Positions 17,821-26,837 of a stretch of DNA of 64,000 nt are shown in pieces (position 1 is the first letter of the stretch; the number at the start of each line of letters is the position of its first letter). Source of the DNA: CAYPNF01 sp964411985 (GTDB lineage Bacteria; Verrucomicrobiota; Verrucomicrobiia; Limisphaerales; J093). Made by a program: the position numbers and the translations under genes. The stretch is taken from NCBI GenBank assembly GCA_964411985.1, contig CAYPNF010000027.1, positions 48,664-112,663 of the forward strand, read 5' to 3'. The notes below the pieces were generated by a model. It had not been told where the DNA came from. It was given only the letters and a program-made list of their open reading frames with translations, and did no database searches.

Positions 17821-18693
17821 CTACATGCGGGTCGGCCTGTCGATCTTGCCGCTGGAACGCTGTTGCAGCCAGTCCACGTCCTTGTTGTTGGCGGAAGGCT
17901 GGTTGAGCGGTAGGGCCGTACCGGCCTTCAGATTGGGAACCGTTCGGCCGTCAACCCACTTTCGGATTTCGGAATGGCCATCCGCAAACGAGAGGCCGCC
18001 GGCCTTATTGTGATAGCTGGCGGGGTAATCGACAATTCGCCATTGGCCTGCCGCCATTGGATCATAACCAGCCATGTCGACGGCGAACCACCCGTCATTA
18101 ATACCGTCTTCTCGTTCATCGATGAACACCCATGCTTTGGAGGGCGACGGAGCGATGATATCGCCAATCTTCTTGAACTGATAATAGCCAGCGGTATAGG
18201 GAGCCGCGCGGTCACCCATATAGCCGTTCATGGAGAGACTGCGAACGCGGGGTAGCATGACCCCACCGTGACGTGACTGGGATTTGTCCGCCGGGCAACG
18301 GTAGACAGCGGTGGAACGTCCCACGAACGCCCCTAGTTGGGAGTTCATGAGATAAAGAATGTTGGTGTTGTCCGCCCGGGTGCCTTCCAGCCATCCTACG
18401 CACCATGTACGGTTACTATTGGCGCCGTTCTGGGCATCACCACCGTCCAAATTGCCGGTGAGTTTCTGGTTGTTGTCGTCCGCATAGAGAATCCACCCCA
18501 GCGCCAGCTGTTTGGTGTTGTTCATGCAGAGAATGCCCTGTCCTTTCGACTTGGCTTTGGATAACGCCGGCAGGAGCATGCCTGCCAGGATGGCGATGAT
18601 CGCGATGACCACCAAAAGTTCAATTAGAGTGAAGGCTCTTCTTAAACCGTTGGAGGACAGCGAGTTACTTTGAATTTGGCTCGTTGACTTCAT
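17821..18693 (-). CDS. Pseudopilin with H-X9-DG tail
   Basis: A 290-residue prepilin-like protein of the type greatly expanded in Verrucomicrobiota and Planctomycetota. ATG 18693 gives the leader ending in RRA|FTLIELLVVIAIIAILAGML, with Ala rather than Gly before the cleavage site. The processing-associated tail motif is FADGHSEIRKWVDG. Between them are CMNNTKQLALGWILYADDN and VYRCPADKSQS, both typical. It is probably part of a type II-secretion-like or surface filament; the exact role of these expanded families is unknown. An in-frame extension to 18780 has no signal features. Confidence 0.9.
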   Translation of the reverse strand: MKSTSQIQSNSLSSNGLRRAFTLIELLVVIAIIAILAGMLLPALSKAKSKGQGILCMNNTKQLALGWILYADDNNQKLTGNLDGGDAQNGANSNRTWCVGWLEGTRADNTNILYLMNSQLGAFVGRSTAVYRCPADKSQSRHGGVMLPRVRSLSMNGYMGDRAAPYTAGYYQFKKIGDIIAPSPSKAWVFIDEREDGINDGWFAVDMAGYDPMAAGQWRIVDYPASYHNKAGGLSFADGHSEIRKWVDGRTVPNLKAGTALPLNQPSANNKDVDWLQQRSSGKIDRPTRM

Positions 18694-18967
18694 AATCACA
18701 CAGGTTGATACGATATGGGTACGCGTGCTACAGCGTAGGATACTGGCGAAATTGGGCCTCGTCGTCAACACCCAAACCACCCTCCTGCCTCTCCGTTTCT
18801 GGGGTGCACCGGCTCGGGAACCTAATCACCATTCTATCCACGATACTTTTCATATCACCCTCGTCACTCCTCGTAAAGTGTGCGTCTGCCTGCACAGAAC
18901 TCCCGGGGACCTGAAAAGCCGTCTCGACACCTATTTGGTTGTCGGTGAAGCTCCCTGGACGTTGACT

Positions 18968-19624
18968 ATGCTGACCACCGACTTTGTACCTGCGCTTCGA
19001 CCTGGCTCTTCAAGTTTGCTCATCGCTTTACATGGCTTGGGGGATAGCATGGAGGGGTACCGCTGGATGCCCGATGAATTGAATCTTCCCTGGCTGAATT
19101 ACCTTTTGGTGAACGCTCCCGACGATTACTACGGTGGCTTCTCCTGGTACGACATCTACGGGAAGCCTGAACCTGGGATAATCCGGAGTCGGGCGATGAT
19201 TTCAGAGCTTCTCGACCTCCAGATTGCCCGGGGTTTCCCGGCGGAGTGCATCACCTTATTCGGGTTCTCGCAGGGGTGTTTGATGGCTCTGGAAACGGCC
19301 CTGCGCTACCCGAGTCGTTTGGCAGGCTTGATTGGGGTCAGTGGGTACGTGCATGACGTCCAAGGTTTGGTGAACTCCTTCTCGGCGCAGGCTCGTGAGC
19401 AGAGAGTGCTCATGACCCATGGAACGGAAGATCCGCTGATACCGATTGCTCCCGTGCGCCACCAAGTCCGCATCCTGCGGGAGGCTGGCATTCAGCTCGA
19501 ATGGCGGGAGTTTCGCAAAGTTCACACGATTGCTGGGCAGGAGGAGATTGCCTTGATACGCAGCTTTGTCGCCGCAGGGTATCCATCAGAAGAAAAAGGA
19601 CACCCCGGCGGGGTGCCCTTGTAA
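18968..19624 (+). CDS. Alpha/beta-hydrolase, phospholipase/carboxylesterase family
   Basis: A 218-residue serine hydrolase resembling the PF02230 carboxylesterase group. The nucleophile elbow is LFGFSQGCLMALETAL. The oxyanion region is LLIALHGLGDSMEGYRWMP, the acid lies in MTHGTEDPLIPI, and the histidine is in REFRKVHTIAGQEE. ATG 18968 gives a normal length. A longer frame to 18725 lacks homology and overlaps the upstream region of the divergent pilin. The substrate is unknown. Its last codons overlap a terminator serving the converging gene. Confidence 0.85.
   Translation: MLTTDFVPALRPGSSSLLIALHGLGDSMEGYRWMPDELNLPWLNYLLVNAPDDYYGGFSWYDIYGKPEPGIIRSRAMISELLDLQIARGFPAECITLFGFSQGCLMALETALRYPSRLAGLIGVSGYVHDVQGLVNSFSAQAREQRVLMTHGTEDPLIPIAPVRHQVRILREAGIQLEWREFRKVHTIAGQEEIALIRSFVAAGYPSEEKGHPGGVPL
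19591..19620 (-). terminator. Rho-independent terminator for the DUF2961 gene
   Basis: Read on the minus strand, AAGGGCACCCC-GCC-GGGGTGTCCTT is followed by TTTCT. The stem has one A/C mismatch. It lies about 34 nt past the stop of the 19654-20808 gene and inside the 3' end of the opposing esterase gene. Confidence 0.7.
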
Positions 19625-19653
19625 GCGCTCGATCCTCCGGACCGCGGCCGAAA

Positions 19654-20808
19654 TCAGTTTTGGGTCAGCTTCTCTCGGGGGGGGAGTGCGGGGAACCTGG
19701 CATGGGGTTCTTTCTGATACCAGAATGCGGTGGACGCCACATCGTCTTCCAGTTGCAGGTACCTGCCACCATCCTGCCATCCCAATGCCTGGATCGTGAC
19801 TTTCAAGTCCTTGTCGAACCGTATGGGATCGGTGATGTGCCACCGGTATAGGCCGAATCTCTGCCCCACCTTGTAGATCTGGTCCGCAGGTAGAACCTGG
19901 GCAAGGCCCGTATAAGGCGTGGAGAACACGGTGTAGCGGTTCTTTCCATCCTCACTCTTCGTGTCGAAGTTGTAGGATCCGCAGAAGTAATCTTCGGTCC
20001 CGGTTCCACAAATTGTGGGGAAGGTCTTGTCGCCGTCCATGAAGAACTTGATCTCCCCTTCGCCCCACCAGCCTGGGCTGTGCACTTCCCAGGCCATGTA
20101 GGTGCCAACGTACTGGCCTTGTCCTCGGACGTTGTCCAGGATCGTATAGGTGCCTTTTTGGTTCAGGGGATCCTCTCGTCGGAACTGGGCGTGAAAATAC
20201 CCGGCGTCTTTGGGCACAGAAGCCAGGGTGTAGTCTACTTGATAGTAGAGCACCATGTCCTTGTCATCCAGGTTCTCCATGGTGAGGCGGGCCTTTTTGC
20301 GGAAGGGCATAGTCCAGTAACAATTGAAGGCGCTTCCCGGGTTGACACAGACGGCCAGGGAGTTGATCTGGGCATACTTGCCCCAGCCGCAGGCAAAGAA
20401 GTCGCTCATGGGCACTTCCACCGACGGTTCAGTCTCGCCATCCCAGTACATGCGCAGGACGTACCAGCGCGTTTTGTCGAGCGGTGCGGGGGTCATCCAA
20501 ATGTGCTGAATGGCGCCCGGACCTTGAATATCCGCCATGGTGAAGGTGCTCTTGGCCTTGATCACCACCGAGGGCGATACCTTCCAGGTCTGGCCAAGGT
20601 CCCTCGAAGCGCCCTTTCCGGTTCCCTCCGTAGCCATGCCGGCCTTCCCCTTTTCCCCCGTGAAGTTCTCCGGGCAGATGGACCGGGTCTTGGCGTTCGA
20701 GGTCCGGTAGAGGTTGCCCAGGTTGACGTCGATGGGGTTGAAGGGTTGGTCTGCGGCCTGAGCGGCGCAGAGTCCCAGGGCGAGAAGCAGCGCAATTCTG
20801 TGGTTCAT
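19654..20808 (-). CDS. Secreted DUF2961 / GH172-like glycosidase
   Basis: A 384-residue protein from ATG 20808 with a clean signal peptide (LLLALGLCAAQAADQPF). It has the DUF2961 hallmarks: GPGAIQHIWMTPAP, EVPMSDFFACGWG, PGWWGEGEIKFFMDGD and GTGTEDYFCGSYNF. Characterised members of this family (GH172) act on furanose sugars such as alpha-fructofuranosides or arabinofuranosides; the acidic residues in GTEDYF are part of the conserved core. The substrate here is unknown. It probably joins the GH78 enzyme in extracellular polysaccharide breakdown. A frame extending to 21105 adds a basic non-signal stretch and is rejected. Confidence 0.85.
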   Translation of the reverse strand: MNHRIALLLALGLCAAQAADQPFNPIDVNLGNLYRTSNAKTRSICPENFTGEKGKAGMATEGTGKGASRDLGQTWKVSPSVVIKAKSTFTMADIQGPGAIQHIWMTPAPLDKTRWYVLRMYWDGETEPSVEVPMSDFFACGWGKYAQINSLAVCVNPGSAFNCYWTMPFRKKARLTMENLDDKDMVLYYQVDYTLASVPKDAGYFHAQFRREDPLNQKGTYTILDNVRGQGQYVGTYMAWEVHSPGWWGEGEIKFFMDGDKTFPTICGTGTEDYFCGSYNFDTKSEDGKNRYTVFSTPYTGLAQVLPADQIYKVGQRFGLYRWHITDPIRFDKDLKVTIQALGWQDGGRYLQLEDDVASTAFWYQKEPHARFPALPPREKLTQN

Positions 20809-20989
20809 AGGGGACTTTGTACACGTTTCATCCTCGGTGGCGAGCTCAGAATCGCTGATTTGATGTTTTGGAGTTAAAGTGCGGGAGGTAATCCGCCGAT
20901 AGGTTCCATTGGCGCATGCTTTTTTTCTTAAGACGCGCCTGCGGTTTTTTTTCCTGCGGCTTTTTACGCCAGGATTGATGGGGGGGAAT

Positions 20990-21023
20990 CCCGCGCCGCG
21001 GGGGGGGAAATCCTCGGCGCGGG
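20990..21023. repeat. Inverted repeat downstream of dnaG
   Basis: CCCGCGCCG (20990-20998) and CGGCGCGGG (21015-21023) form a 9-bp perfect stem. The loop contains a run of eight or so G. It lies 25 nt past the dnaG stop on the minus strand and may act as a transcription end or RNA-stabilising hairpin, although no U-tract follows. Confidence 0.5.
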
Positions 21024-21047
21024 TCTTTTCTGCCCGTATCCTCTGCT

Positions 21048-22856
21048 CTACATCTGGTCCGCCAAAGGACTCAGTTCCGCCTGTTTCAGCGTGCGAAGGT
21101 GGCACTGTTGCTGGACGAGCGCTTGACGATCCGAATCGGAGAGTTGGGGATCCGCAATTCGCTGGGAAAGCAGCACCAGTTGTCGATCGAGGAACTGGTC
21201 CCGCAAACGCTTCACCACATCCTGCAGTTGCTGGGAGCGGTTGGGGATTTCCCGTTTCTCACTGACGGCCTCCGAAATCAGGCTTTGGTCCTCTGGATCC
21301 TCGAATCCAGCCAGGAACCCCGCCAGCGAGGACCAAGCCTGCTGATGTTCCGCCTCGATTCGTTTCTCGACGATCTTTCGGACGGAGAAGTGCTGCACCC
21401 AGGTCGTGTCGAGGTGATGCTGCGTCCATTCAACGAGCGTATCGTCCAGCAGCACCAATTTGAGGAGCCAGAATTCCAGCGTCGAGGGTCGCGGGCCCAC
21501 TGGGCGGGCGAGGGGAGTCTCGGGTGGCTCTTCCCGCACGGGTTGCGAGGGACGGTTGCGCTTGCGAAATTCGGTCCGTACGGAATCCGTGCTCACGCCC
21601 AGTCTTTGGGCGGTCTTTTGGGCATAGGTGTCCACGAGCACCTGGTTGCCGGTTTTGAGAATGGCATCCGCCATGCCGTGCAGGACCGCCAACCGTCCAC
21701 GATCGGTCGCGGTGTCATTTTGTTGGCAGAGGCGCCTGAGGAGGAAATCGAAGAAACCCTCCGCCCGGTCCAGGCAAGCCTGCATAACGGCGACCCCTTG
21801 GCTCTTGATGAGGCTGTCTGGGTCGTGGGGGGCCGGGAGGGTTGCCACTCGAAAGGAGAGGCCGGAGGCCAACAGATCGTCCAACGCTCGCACGGCTGCG
21901 TTCTGACCGGCACTGTCCGAGTCAAAACAGAGGATCACCTCCTCCACGTAGCGCTTGAGGATCCGGGCATGGTCTGCCGTGAGGGCTGTGCCTTGGGGTG
22001 CGACCACGTTCTGAATCCCGGAGCTGTAGCAGGCGATGAGGTCCAGTTGCCCTTCGCAGATGATTGCGCTTCCGCGGTCCAGCAGGGCGCGCTTGGATTT
22101 GTCGAGTCCGAAGATGACTTTGCCTTTGACGAAGAGCGGGGTTTCCGGCGAGTTGATGTACTTGGCGGTTTTCTCGTCTCCGGCCAGGACGCGTCCGCTG
22201 AAACCGATGACCCGGCCCTGCTCGTCGCAAATGGGAAACATGAGACGGCCGCGGAACCTTCCATAAAACCGCTTGCTTTCCTCATGGCGAATGACGAGGC
22301 CCGCTTTTTCCAGCAGCTCCGGAGGGTAATCGCGGCTTAAGCCCCAGTTCACCGTGTCTTCCCAGGAATCTGGGGAGTAGCCGAGTCGAAAGAGCCGGAT
22401 GGCTTCGGGGGGCACCGCCCGTTTGGCCAGGTAATCGCGGGCGATTTGTCCCGCAGCCTCGTTGGCAAGGGCATTTTGCCAGCGTTGGGTGAGTTGTTCG
22501 TGGATCTGGAGGAGTTTTTCCTTGAGTTGAACGGCCTCGCTTTGGGCAGGATCCCGGGTGTATTCGAGGACAATGTTCGCCCGCTCCGCCAATCGCCGCA
22601 CGGCTTCCATGAAGCTTAGGTTCTCGTACTCGCGCACGAAGGTGAAGACATCCCCTCCCTTGTGACAGCCAAAACAATGGAAAGTCTGTTTGTGGGGGGT
22701 GACGTGGAAGCTGGGGGTCTTCTCTTTGTGAAATGGGCACAACGCCACAAAGCCACCCCCCGCCCGCTTCAACGGGATGTAGGAGTTGATGACTTCGACG
22801 ATGTCACTGGCCGCACGAATCTGCTCCAGCGTGCCGTCCGGAATGAATCCTGCCAT
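21048..22856 (-). CDS. dnaG: DNA primase
   Basis: Synthesises RNA primers at the replication fork. The 602-residue protein has the CHC2 zinc site (C40, H43, C61, C64 in CPFHKEKTPSF...TFHCFGCHKGG) and the RNA polymerase domain (YSPDSWEDTVNWG, GRLMFPICDEQGRVIGFSGR). The Toprim motifs are IICEGQLDLIACYSSGIQNV and ILCFDSDSAGQNAAVRALD. A divergent C-terminal helicase-interaction region follows. ATG 22856 starts 23 nt after the CvpA-like gene, so the two are probably co-transcribed. No rpoD is nearby, unlike the classical macromolecular synthesis operon. Confidence 0.97.
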   Translation of the reverse strand: MAGFIPDGTLEQIRAASDIVEVINSYIPLKRAGGGFVALCPFHKEKTPSFHVTPHKQTFHCFGCHKGGDVFTFVREYENLSFMEAVRRLAERANIVLEYTRDPAQSEAVQLKEKLLQIHEQLTQRWQNALANEAAGQIARDYLAKRAVPPEAIRLFRLGYSPDSWEDTVNWGLSRDYPPELLEKAGLVIRHEESKRFYGRFRGRLMFPICDEQGRVIGFSGRVLAGDEKTAKYINSPETPLFVKGKVIFGLDKSKRALLDRGSAIICEGQLDLIACYSSGIQNVVAPQGTALTADHARILKRYVEEVILCFDSDSAGQNAAVRALDDLLASGLSFRVATLPAPHDPDSLIKSQGVAVMQACLDRAEGFFDFLLRRLCQQNDTATDRGRLAVLHGMADAILKTGNQVLVDTYAQKTAQRLGVSTDSVRTEFRKRNRPSQPVREEPPETPLARPVGPRPSTLEFWLLKLVLLDDTLVEWTQHHLDTTWVQHFSVRKIVEKRIEAEHQQAWSSLAGFLAGFEDPEDQSLISEAVSEKREIPNRSQQLQDVVKRLRDQFLDRQLVLLSQRIADPQLSDSDRQALVQQQCHLRTLKQAELSPLADQM

Positions 22857-22879
22857 CGCAAGCTGCGTTCGTACTTACC

Positions 22880-23521
22880 CTATTTGGTGCCCGTGACTTC
22901 GTCCAACTCCTTTTGCTTGCGGCTGCGGAGGTCCTGCGTCCTGCTGGTGGCGCGGGTCGGTTGAGGGTCGATCAGAACGTGGGCCGCGTACTTTTTCAGG
23001 TAGGGCCCGGTGAAGGACTTGTGAAGGACATCCTCCTGAATCGACCCCAGGGTGGGGAAGGTGAATCCGAAGTTGTCCTCCTGCATGCGCCGGTTGGCGG
23101 TTCGTTGTTTGGCGCTAATGTAAACACTGCTAATCAGTGAGATGCAAAACAGCAGCATGCAAAAACAACGCAACACCCCAGCCACCATTCCCAGATAGTA
23201 CTCGGACTTGCCAAAGGTATCGACGGTAACGAGTTTGCTTCCGACCGAATGTTTTAGCACGGTAAACAGCCATTTGAGCAGACTCGCCACGCCAACGTAG
23301 GCCACCACGAAACAAATGTTCAGATCGAGCCCAGTCAGTGTGCTCGTGAAAGTTCCCAATTCCCGGTAGGTGTAGCCGCCGATCAGAATGATGCACAACC
23401 ACTGGAGCAACGTGAGCAATTCCTCGGACATTCCGTGCCTTCTGCCCAGGATGATTCCGACTCCCGCGGTGGCGAGAACCACTACGTCGAACCAATTCAC
23501 CGAAAGTTGGCTTAGCTCCAT
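22880..23521 (-). CDS. CvpA-family membrane protein
   Basis: A 213-residue protein with four hydrophobic segments (WFDVVVLATAGVGIILG; LLQWLCIILIGGYTY; ICFVVAYVGVASLLKWLF; MVAGVLRCFCMLLFCISLI) and a charged cytoplasmic C-terminus. The NWFDVVVL...GRRHGMSEELL opening is typical of CvpA (colicin V production) proteins, whose molecular role is not settled. It is the first gene of a probable operon with dnaG. Confidence 0.75.
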   Translation of the reverse strand: MELSQLSVNWFDVVVLATAGVGIILGRRHGMSEELLTLLQWLCIILIGGYTYRELGTFTSTLTGLDLNICFVVAYVGVASLLKWLFTVLKHSVGSKLVTVDTFGKSEYYLGMVAGVLRCFCMLLFCISLISSVYISAKQRTANRRMQEDNFGFTFPTLGSIQEDVLHKSFTGPYLKKYAAHVLIDPQPTRATSRTQDLRSRKQKELDEVTGTK

Positions 23522-23691
23522 AGCGACCTATTGCAGAGTCTATTATCGGCAATCCTGAGTTGCTCCTGAAGTTCGTCCAGCCAAAACAAAGGGGCAGGGT
23601 GCACGATCGAGGGCCTTTGCTTGCGTTGGTTTCACGGAGAATGGAACCTTTCCTTGCTTAAGGGGGGGATGTTTCGACACACTCCCACTCT

Positions 23692-25713
23692 GTGCGCCGG
23701 GATCTACAGAGTGCCGATCTGCCTCGCTTGCTGGGAGTTGGGCTCGCCACGATGATCGCCTTTGTGTTCATCTCTTCTGTTTCTGTCAAGTTCGTCGCCG
23801 CCGCCTTGGGGCTCTTGATCCTTGGCCATCTTTTGCGGGTCTGTCCTGTTTCGATGGGGTGGGGGATGTCCCTTTGTGCCCTTTACGGGTTCGGTTTCCT
23901 TGTAAACCCCCTTTGCGGAGCTAGTTACCTTCGGCTACCCGCCCTGGGTCCCATCGCCAGCGCTCTTGTTTGGCAGTTGGGTCTGGTGCTGTTGGGGGTG
24001 ATCTGGATTTGGCTCGCTCGGCCGGGGCGGGCTTTCGCTCCCCCCGGCCCAATCCGGCCAGAAAAGGGGATGCTGAGTTTGGCGGTCGGTTGGGCGGTGT
24101 TGCTCGTCGGGTTTCACCTGGCTTCCTGGGATGCAGACGTACCCTATGCTGGCGACGAGCATTATCACATGGGGTCGGCTTTGGTTTTTGGAGCCCTCGG
24201 CCGACTGATCCTGGACCAGGCGATTTGGCCCATTCTTGGGGTCGGTTTGGCTGCGGCTTGGGTAGGGACGGCAATCCGGCGTCGAGAGAGGGCCAATCCG
24301 GACGGGTGGGCCATCGCTGGGCTTGTGCTTATGGGGATTGCGGCGTTTGCCTCCTACCCAGCACCGCAGGATCAACCGGAAGACCTGTCGATCCGTGCTA
24401 TCCGCTACCCAGCACTCCAGCCATGGCTTTCAGCGGTCTTGGCCTCCATGAGCGCTGAGACATGGTTAGGGGGTCTTGCCCCTTCGTTTGCCCTGTTGCG
24501 TCTGCTGCCCATGCTCGGGCTCTTCTGGCTGGGATGGTGCCTGCTGCGCGCGGCTTCGCAGCGCGGCTTCGGCTGGTCGGTTCAGCTGCCTTTGGTGGTC
24601 GGACTGCTCAGTGGGCCACTCTTCCTCTATTACGGATCGGTGCTCTATCTCGAGATTCCGATGCTTCCCTTGATGAGTTGGGTCTTGCTGAAGAGCCGTC
24701 GCTGGGTCCTGGGCAGCGCCGATCAGGTTTCCTCGCGCTCGTTTACGTTAGCCTTGATCACGCTCAGCTTTCTCAAGGACACGGGGATTATCGTGGCCTT
24801 CCTCTTCTGCGCGGCACGGTGGGTATGCCAGGCTTGGCACTGGGGGCGATCCGTCCGAAGGAGAGGTAGATGGTTCTCTTGGTTTCCAGCCGAAACGAGG
24901 CTGGCGGTCGTGGTGCTGGGGCCGGGGGTTCTGTATCTCCTGCTGCGCGCGATCCAGAATCCAAGGCCCTATCGCCTGCACTGGCAGAACCTGCTGCAGG
25001 GAGAGTTGTATTGTCGGAGCGCCGCAGAGTTGGGGATGCAGCTCGGTTTGGTGCTGGTGCCGGCGCTATGGGGTCTTTGGCTGAGCTGCCGCTCCCGTGG
25101 ATGGCCTTTGGCTTGGACTGCGGCCCTCGTTTGCGGGGGTATTTGGCTTTTTCACTTTCTGGATGACCCGCAATGGATCGGATACTCGCGCTTCCACCTT
25201 ATGCTTCTTCCTTCCGTGGTGGTTCTTGCCTGGAGAGCTTTTGTGGGTTGCGGCGCAGCCGGCAGGAAGTGGGTACCTTTGGCCGGAGCCGGTGTGTTGC
25301 TTCTTGCCAACTTCCTCATGAGCCATGTCGAACGGAGTGGGGCCCGAGTCCCTTGGCGCTACTCACCCGAACGATGGTATCCGTACTCGGCCTGTCTGGA
25401 ACAGGTGGGGAAATTGGATCCGCAGGCTCGAGTCGTCTTGGCCAACATGTCTTCGACCTATGCCACGGCCCTCATCCGTGACCGTTTGTCCTGGCGCCCC
25501 GATCCTTTCGTGCAGTGGGCTCCGACGACAGAGGTCCCCGCCGACTCTTTGCGCCGAGCGTTGCAACGGGCACGGGAGGAGAACTTCTCCTTTTTGTTTT
25601 GGCGATGGGACGGTTCCGCGCCCGGCGTTTTCCAGGAATCCATGGAGGGTTTTGTCCTCATCGATCGTGTTGTTTCGCCTGGGGGCGATCTGTGGATTTG
25701 GCGCCGTTCCTGA
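23692..25713 (+). CDS. Polytopic membrane protein, GT-C glycosyltransferase-like
   Basis: A 673-residue protein with about 11-13 membrane helices. The first long periplasmic loop carries DVPYAGDEHYHMG, the acidic D/E pattern used by GT-C lipid-linked glycosyltransferases (ArnT/PMT-like, GT39/GT83). The soluble C-terminus (RVVLANMSSTYATALIRDRL) also fits that group. It probably moves a sugar from a polyprenyl carrier onto an extracytoplasmic acceptor. The start is uncertain: GTG 23692 is in frame, while a better-looking ATG with a G-rich leader at 23669 is in another frame. In-frame ATG 23752 is also possible. The sugar and acceptor are unknown. Confidence 0.65.
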   Translation: MRRDLQSADLPRLLGVGLATMIAFVFISSVSVKFVAAALGLLILGHLLRVCPVSMGWGMSLCALYGFGFLVNPLCGASYLRLPALGPIASALVWQLGLVLLGVIWIWLARPGRAFAPPGPIRPEKGMLSLAVGWAVLLVGFHLASWDADVPYAGDEHYHMGSALVFGALGRLILDQAIWPILGVGLAAAWVGTAIRRRERANPDGWAIAGLVLMGIAAFASYPAPQDQPEDLSIRAIRYPALQPWLSAVLASMSAETWLGGLAPSFALLRLLPMLGLFWLGWCLLRAASQRGFGWSVQLPLVVGLLSGPLFLYYGSVLYLEIPMLPLMSWVLLKSRRWVLGSADQVSSRSFTLALITLSFLKDTGIIVAFLFCAARWVCQAWHWGRSVRRRGRWFSWFPAETRLAVVVLGPGVLYLLLRAIQNPRPYRLHWQNLLQGELYCRSAAELGMQLGLVLVPALWGLWLSCRSRGWPLAWTAALVCGGIWLFHFLDDPQWIGYSRFHLMLLPSVVVLAWRAFVGCGAAGRKWVPLAGAGVLLLANFLMSHVERSGARVPWRYSPERWYPYSACLEQVGKLDPQARVVLANMSSTYATALIRDRLSWRPDPFVQWAPTTEVPADSLRRALQRAREENFSFLFWRWDGSAPGVFQESMEGFVLIDRVVSPGGDLWIWRRS

Positions 25714-25940
25714 TCGTATATCTTGAAGACCAAAGAGATACGATTGTGTGCAGGAGTCCTTTCTAGGACACGGCTGGCATTGATGTTGCTGTCTTTCGAG
25801 AGAGCGGGTGTAAAGTCGTCCCTGCTCGGCGGCAGGGGCAGGAATTTGATTGTAAGTGGTGTTGTGGATGTTAAATTTTGGTGACGAGATTCCGATAACC
25901 TTGGTAACGACAAGACGGTCGTATGATGATCGCGGCGGCC

Positions 25941-26153
25941 ATGCAAAGTGATGACATACTGAAGAACTCGACGCTGTATCAGGAGTTTCTGGCTGAGCGT
26001 GAGGAGATTCTGAAGCACAAGTGGCTGGAGTCTGAGAAAGCCGGATACGATATTGGCTTTGAGAGAGCCTTGATCGACTGGACGGTCAAGTATCGCGCCG
26101 CTTGGCGGCGTTGGCGCCGATCTCAACGTGAAAGCCAGCTCCAGTACCGTTGA
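25941..26153 (+). CDS. Small conserved protein of unknown function
   Basis: About 70 residues from ATG 25941 (76 from the doubled ATG at 25923). The centre, FLAEREEILKHKWLESEKAG then YDIGFERALIDW, is Glu/Lys-rich with aromatic positions, and the C-terminus is strongly basic (YRAAWRRWRRSQRES). I recall similar short proteins in Verrucomicrobiota and Planctomycetota but cannot assign a family or function. It is probably cytoplasmic, all-helical and possibly nucleic-acid binding. It stands alone between the GT-C-like gene and pyrR. Confidence 0.6.
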   Translation: MQSDDILKNSTLYQEFLAEREEILKHKWLESEKAGYDIGFERALIDWTVKYRAAWRRWRRSQRESQLQYR

Positions 26154-26267
26154 TCTCCATCGGCGCTCACTGCCTCGAGCCCGCACAGTGACTCTGGGTG
26201 TTGGTGGGTTCCTTCCTGCTCCCTCATCCTCTCCCTTTTCGGCCAAACCCTCGTTTCGTTTCCTCTC

Positions 26268-26837
26268 ATGCCCAAAATACGTCCAAAAGCCAGCCAGATA
26301 ATGCCAGGGTCAGCGGTGGACCGAGCTGTCTGCCGTATCGCCAAAGAGATCGGCCAACGCGATCGGCCCGATGCGGATCGGACTATCCTGGTTGGAATCC
26401 AGACTGGTGGCGTGCAGTTGGCCAGGAGACTTGCCACTCAGCTGGCGAAACTCTGGAACCGGGAGGTGCCGGTTGGGCAGTTGGACGTGGCGATGCACCG
26501 GGACGATTTGCACCGGAAATTCGCTCCTCAAGTCCACCCCACCTCGATCCCTTTCGACATCAATGAGAAGTTGATCGTGCTGGTGGACGACGTCCTTTTC
26601 AGCGGTCGCACTTGTCGCGCTGCGATGGATGCGCTTCTGGATTTGGGGCGGCCCACGCGCATCCAGTTGGCGGTGTTGGTGGACCGCGGACACCGCGAAA
26701 TGCCCATTCAGCCCGATTTTGTGGGTAAGACTGTCAAGACCAAGATCGACGACCTTGTCACCGCGGAGATCCTCCCTGAGAAGGGCGCGTCAGGAGTCTT
26801 CGTCGAGAAGCAAAACCACCAACCCGGACCATCATGA
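26268..26837 (+). CDS. pyrR: PyrR pyrimidine regulator / uracil phosphoribosyltransferase
   Basis: A 189-residue PyrR homologue: a type I phosphoribosyltransferase fold with the PRPP loop VLVDDVLFSGRTCRAAMDAL and the family stretches ILVGIQTGGVQLARRLA and VLVDRGHREMPIQPDFVGK. In many bacteria PyrR binds pyr mRNA to control attenuation and can salvage uracil. I found no convincing PyrR-binding hairpin upstream, so here it could work mainly as UPRTase or at another site. The last four nucleotides overlap the pyrB start (ATGA), showing translational coupling. Confidence 0.93.
   Translation: MPKIRPKASQIMPGSAVDRAVCRIAKEIGQRDRPDADRTILVGIQTGGVQLARRLATQLAKLWNREVPVGQLDVAMHRDDLHRKFAPQVHPTSIPFDINEKLIVLVDDVLFSGRTCRAAMDALLDLGRPTRIQLAVLVDRGHREMPIQPDFVGKTVKTKIDDLVTAEILPEKGASGVFVEKQNHQPGPS

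Noticed and set aside
20809..21105. N-terminal extension of the DUF2961 protein
   Set aside because: It is a basic, non-conserved stretch upstream of a clear signal peptide at ATG 20808.
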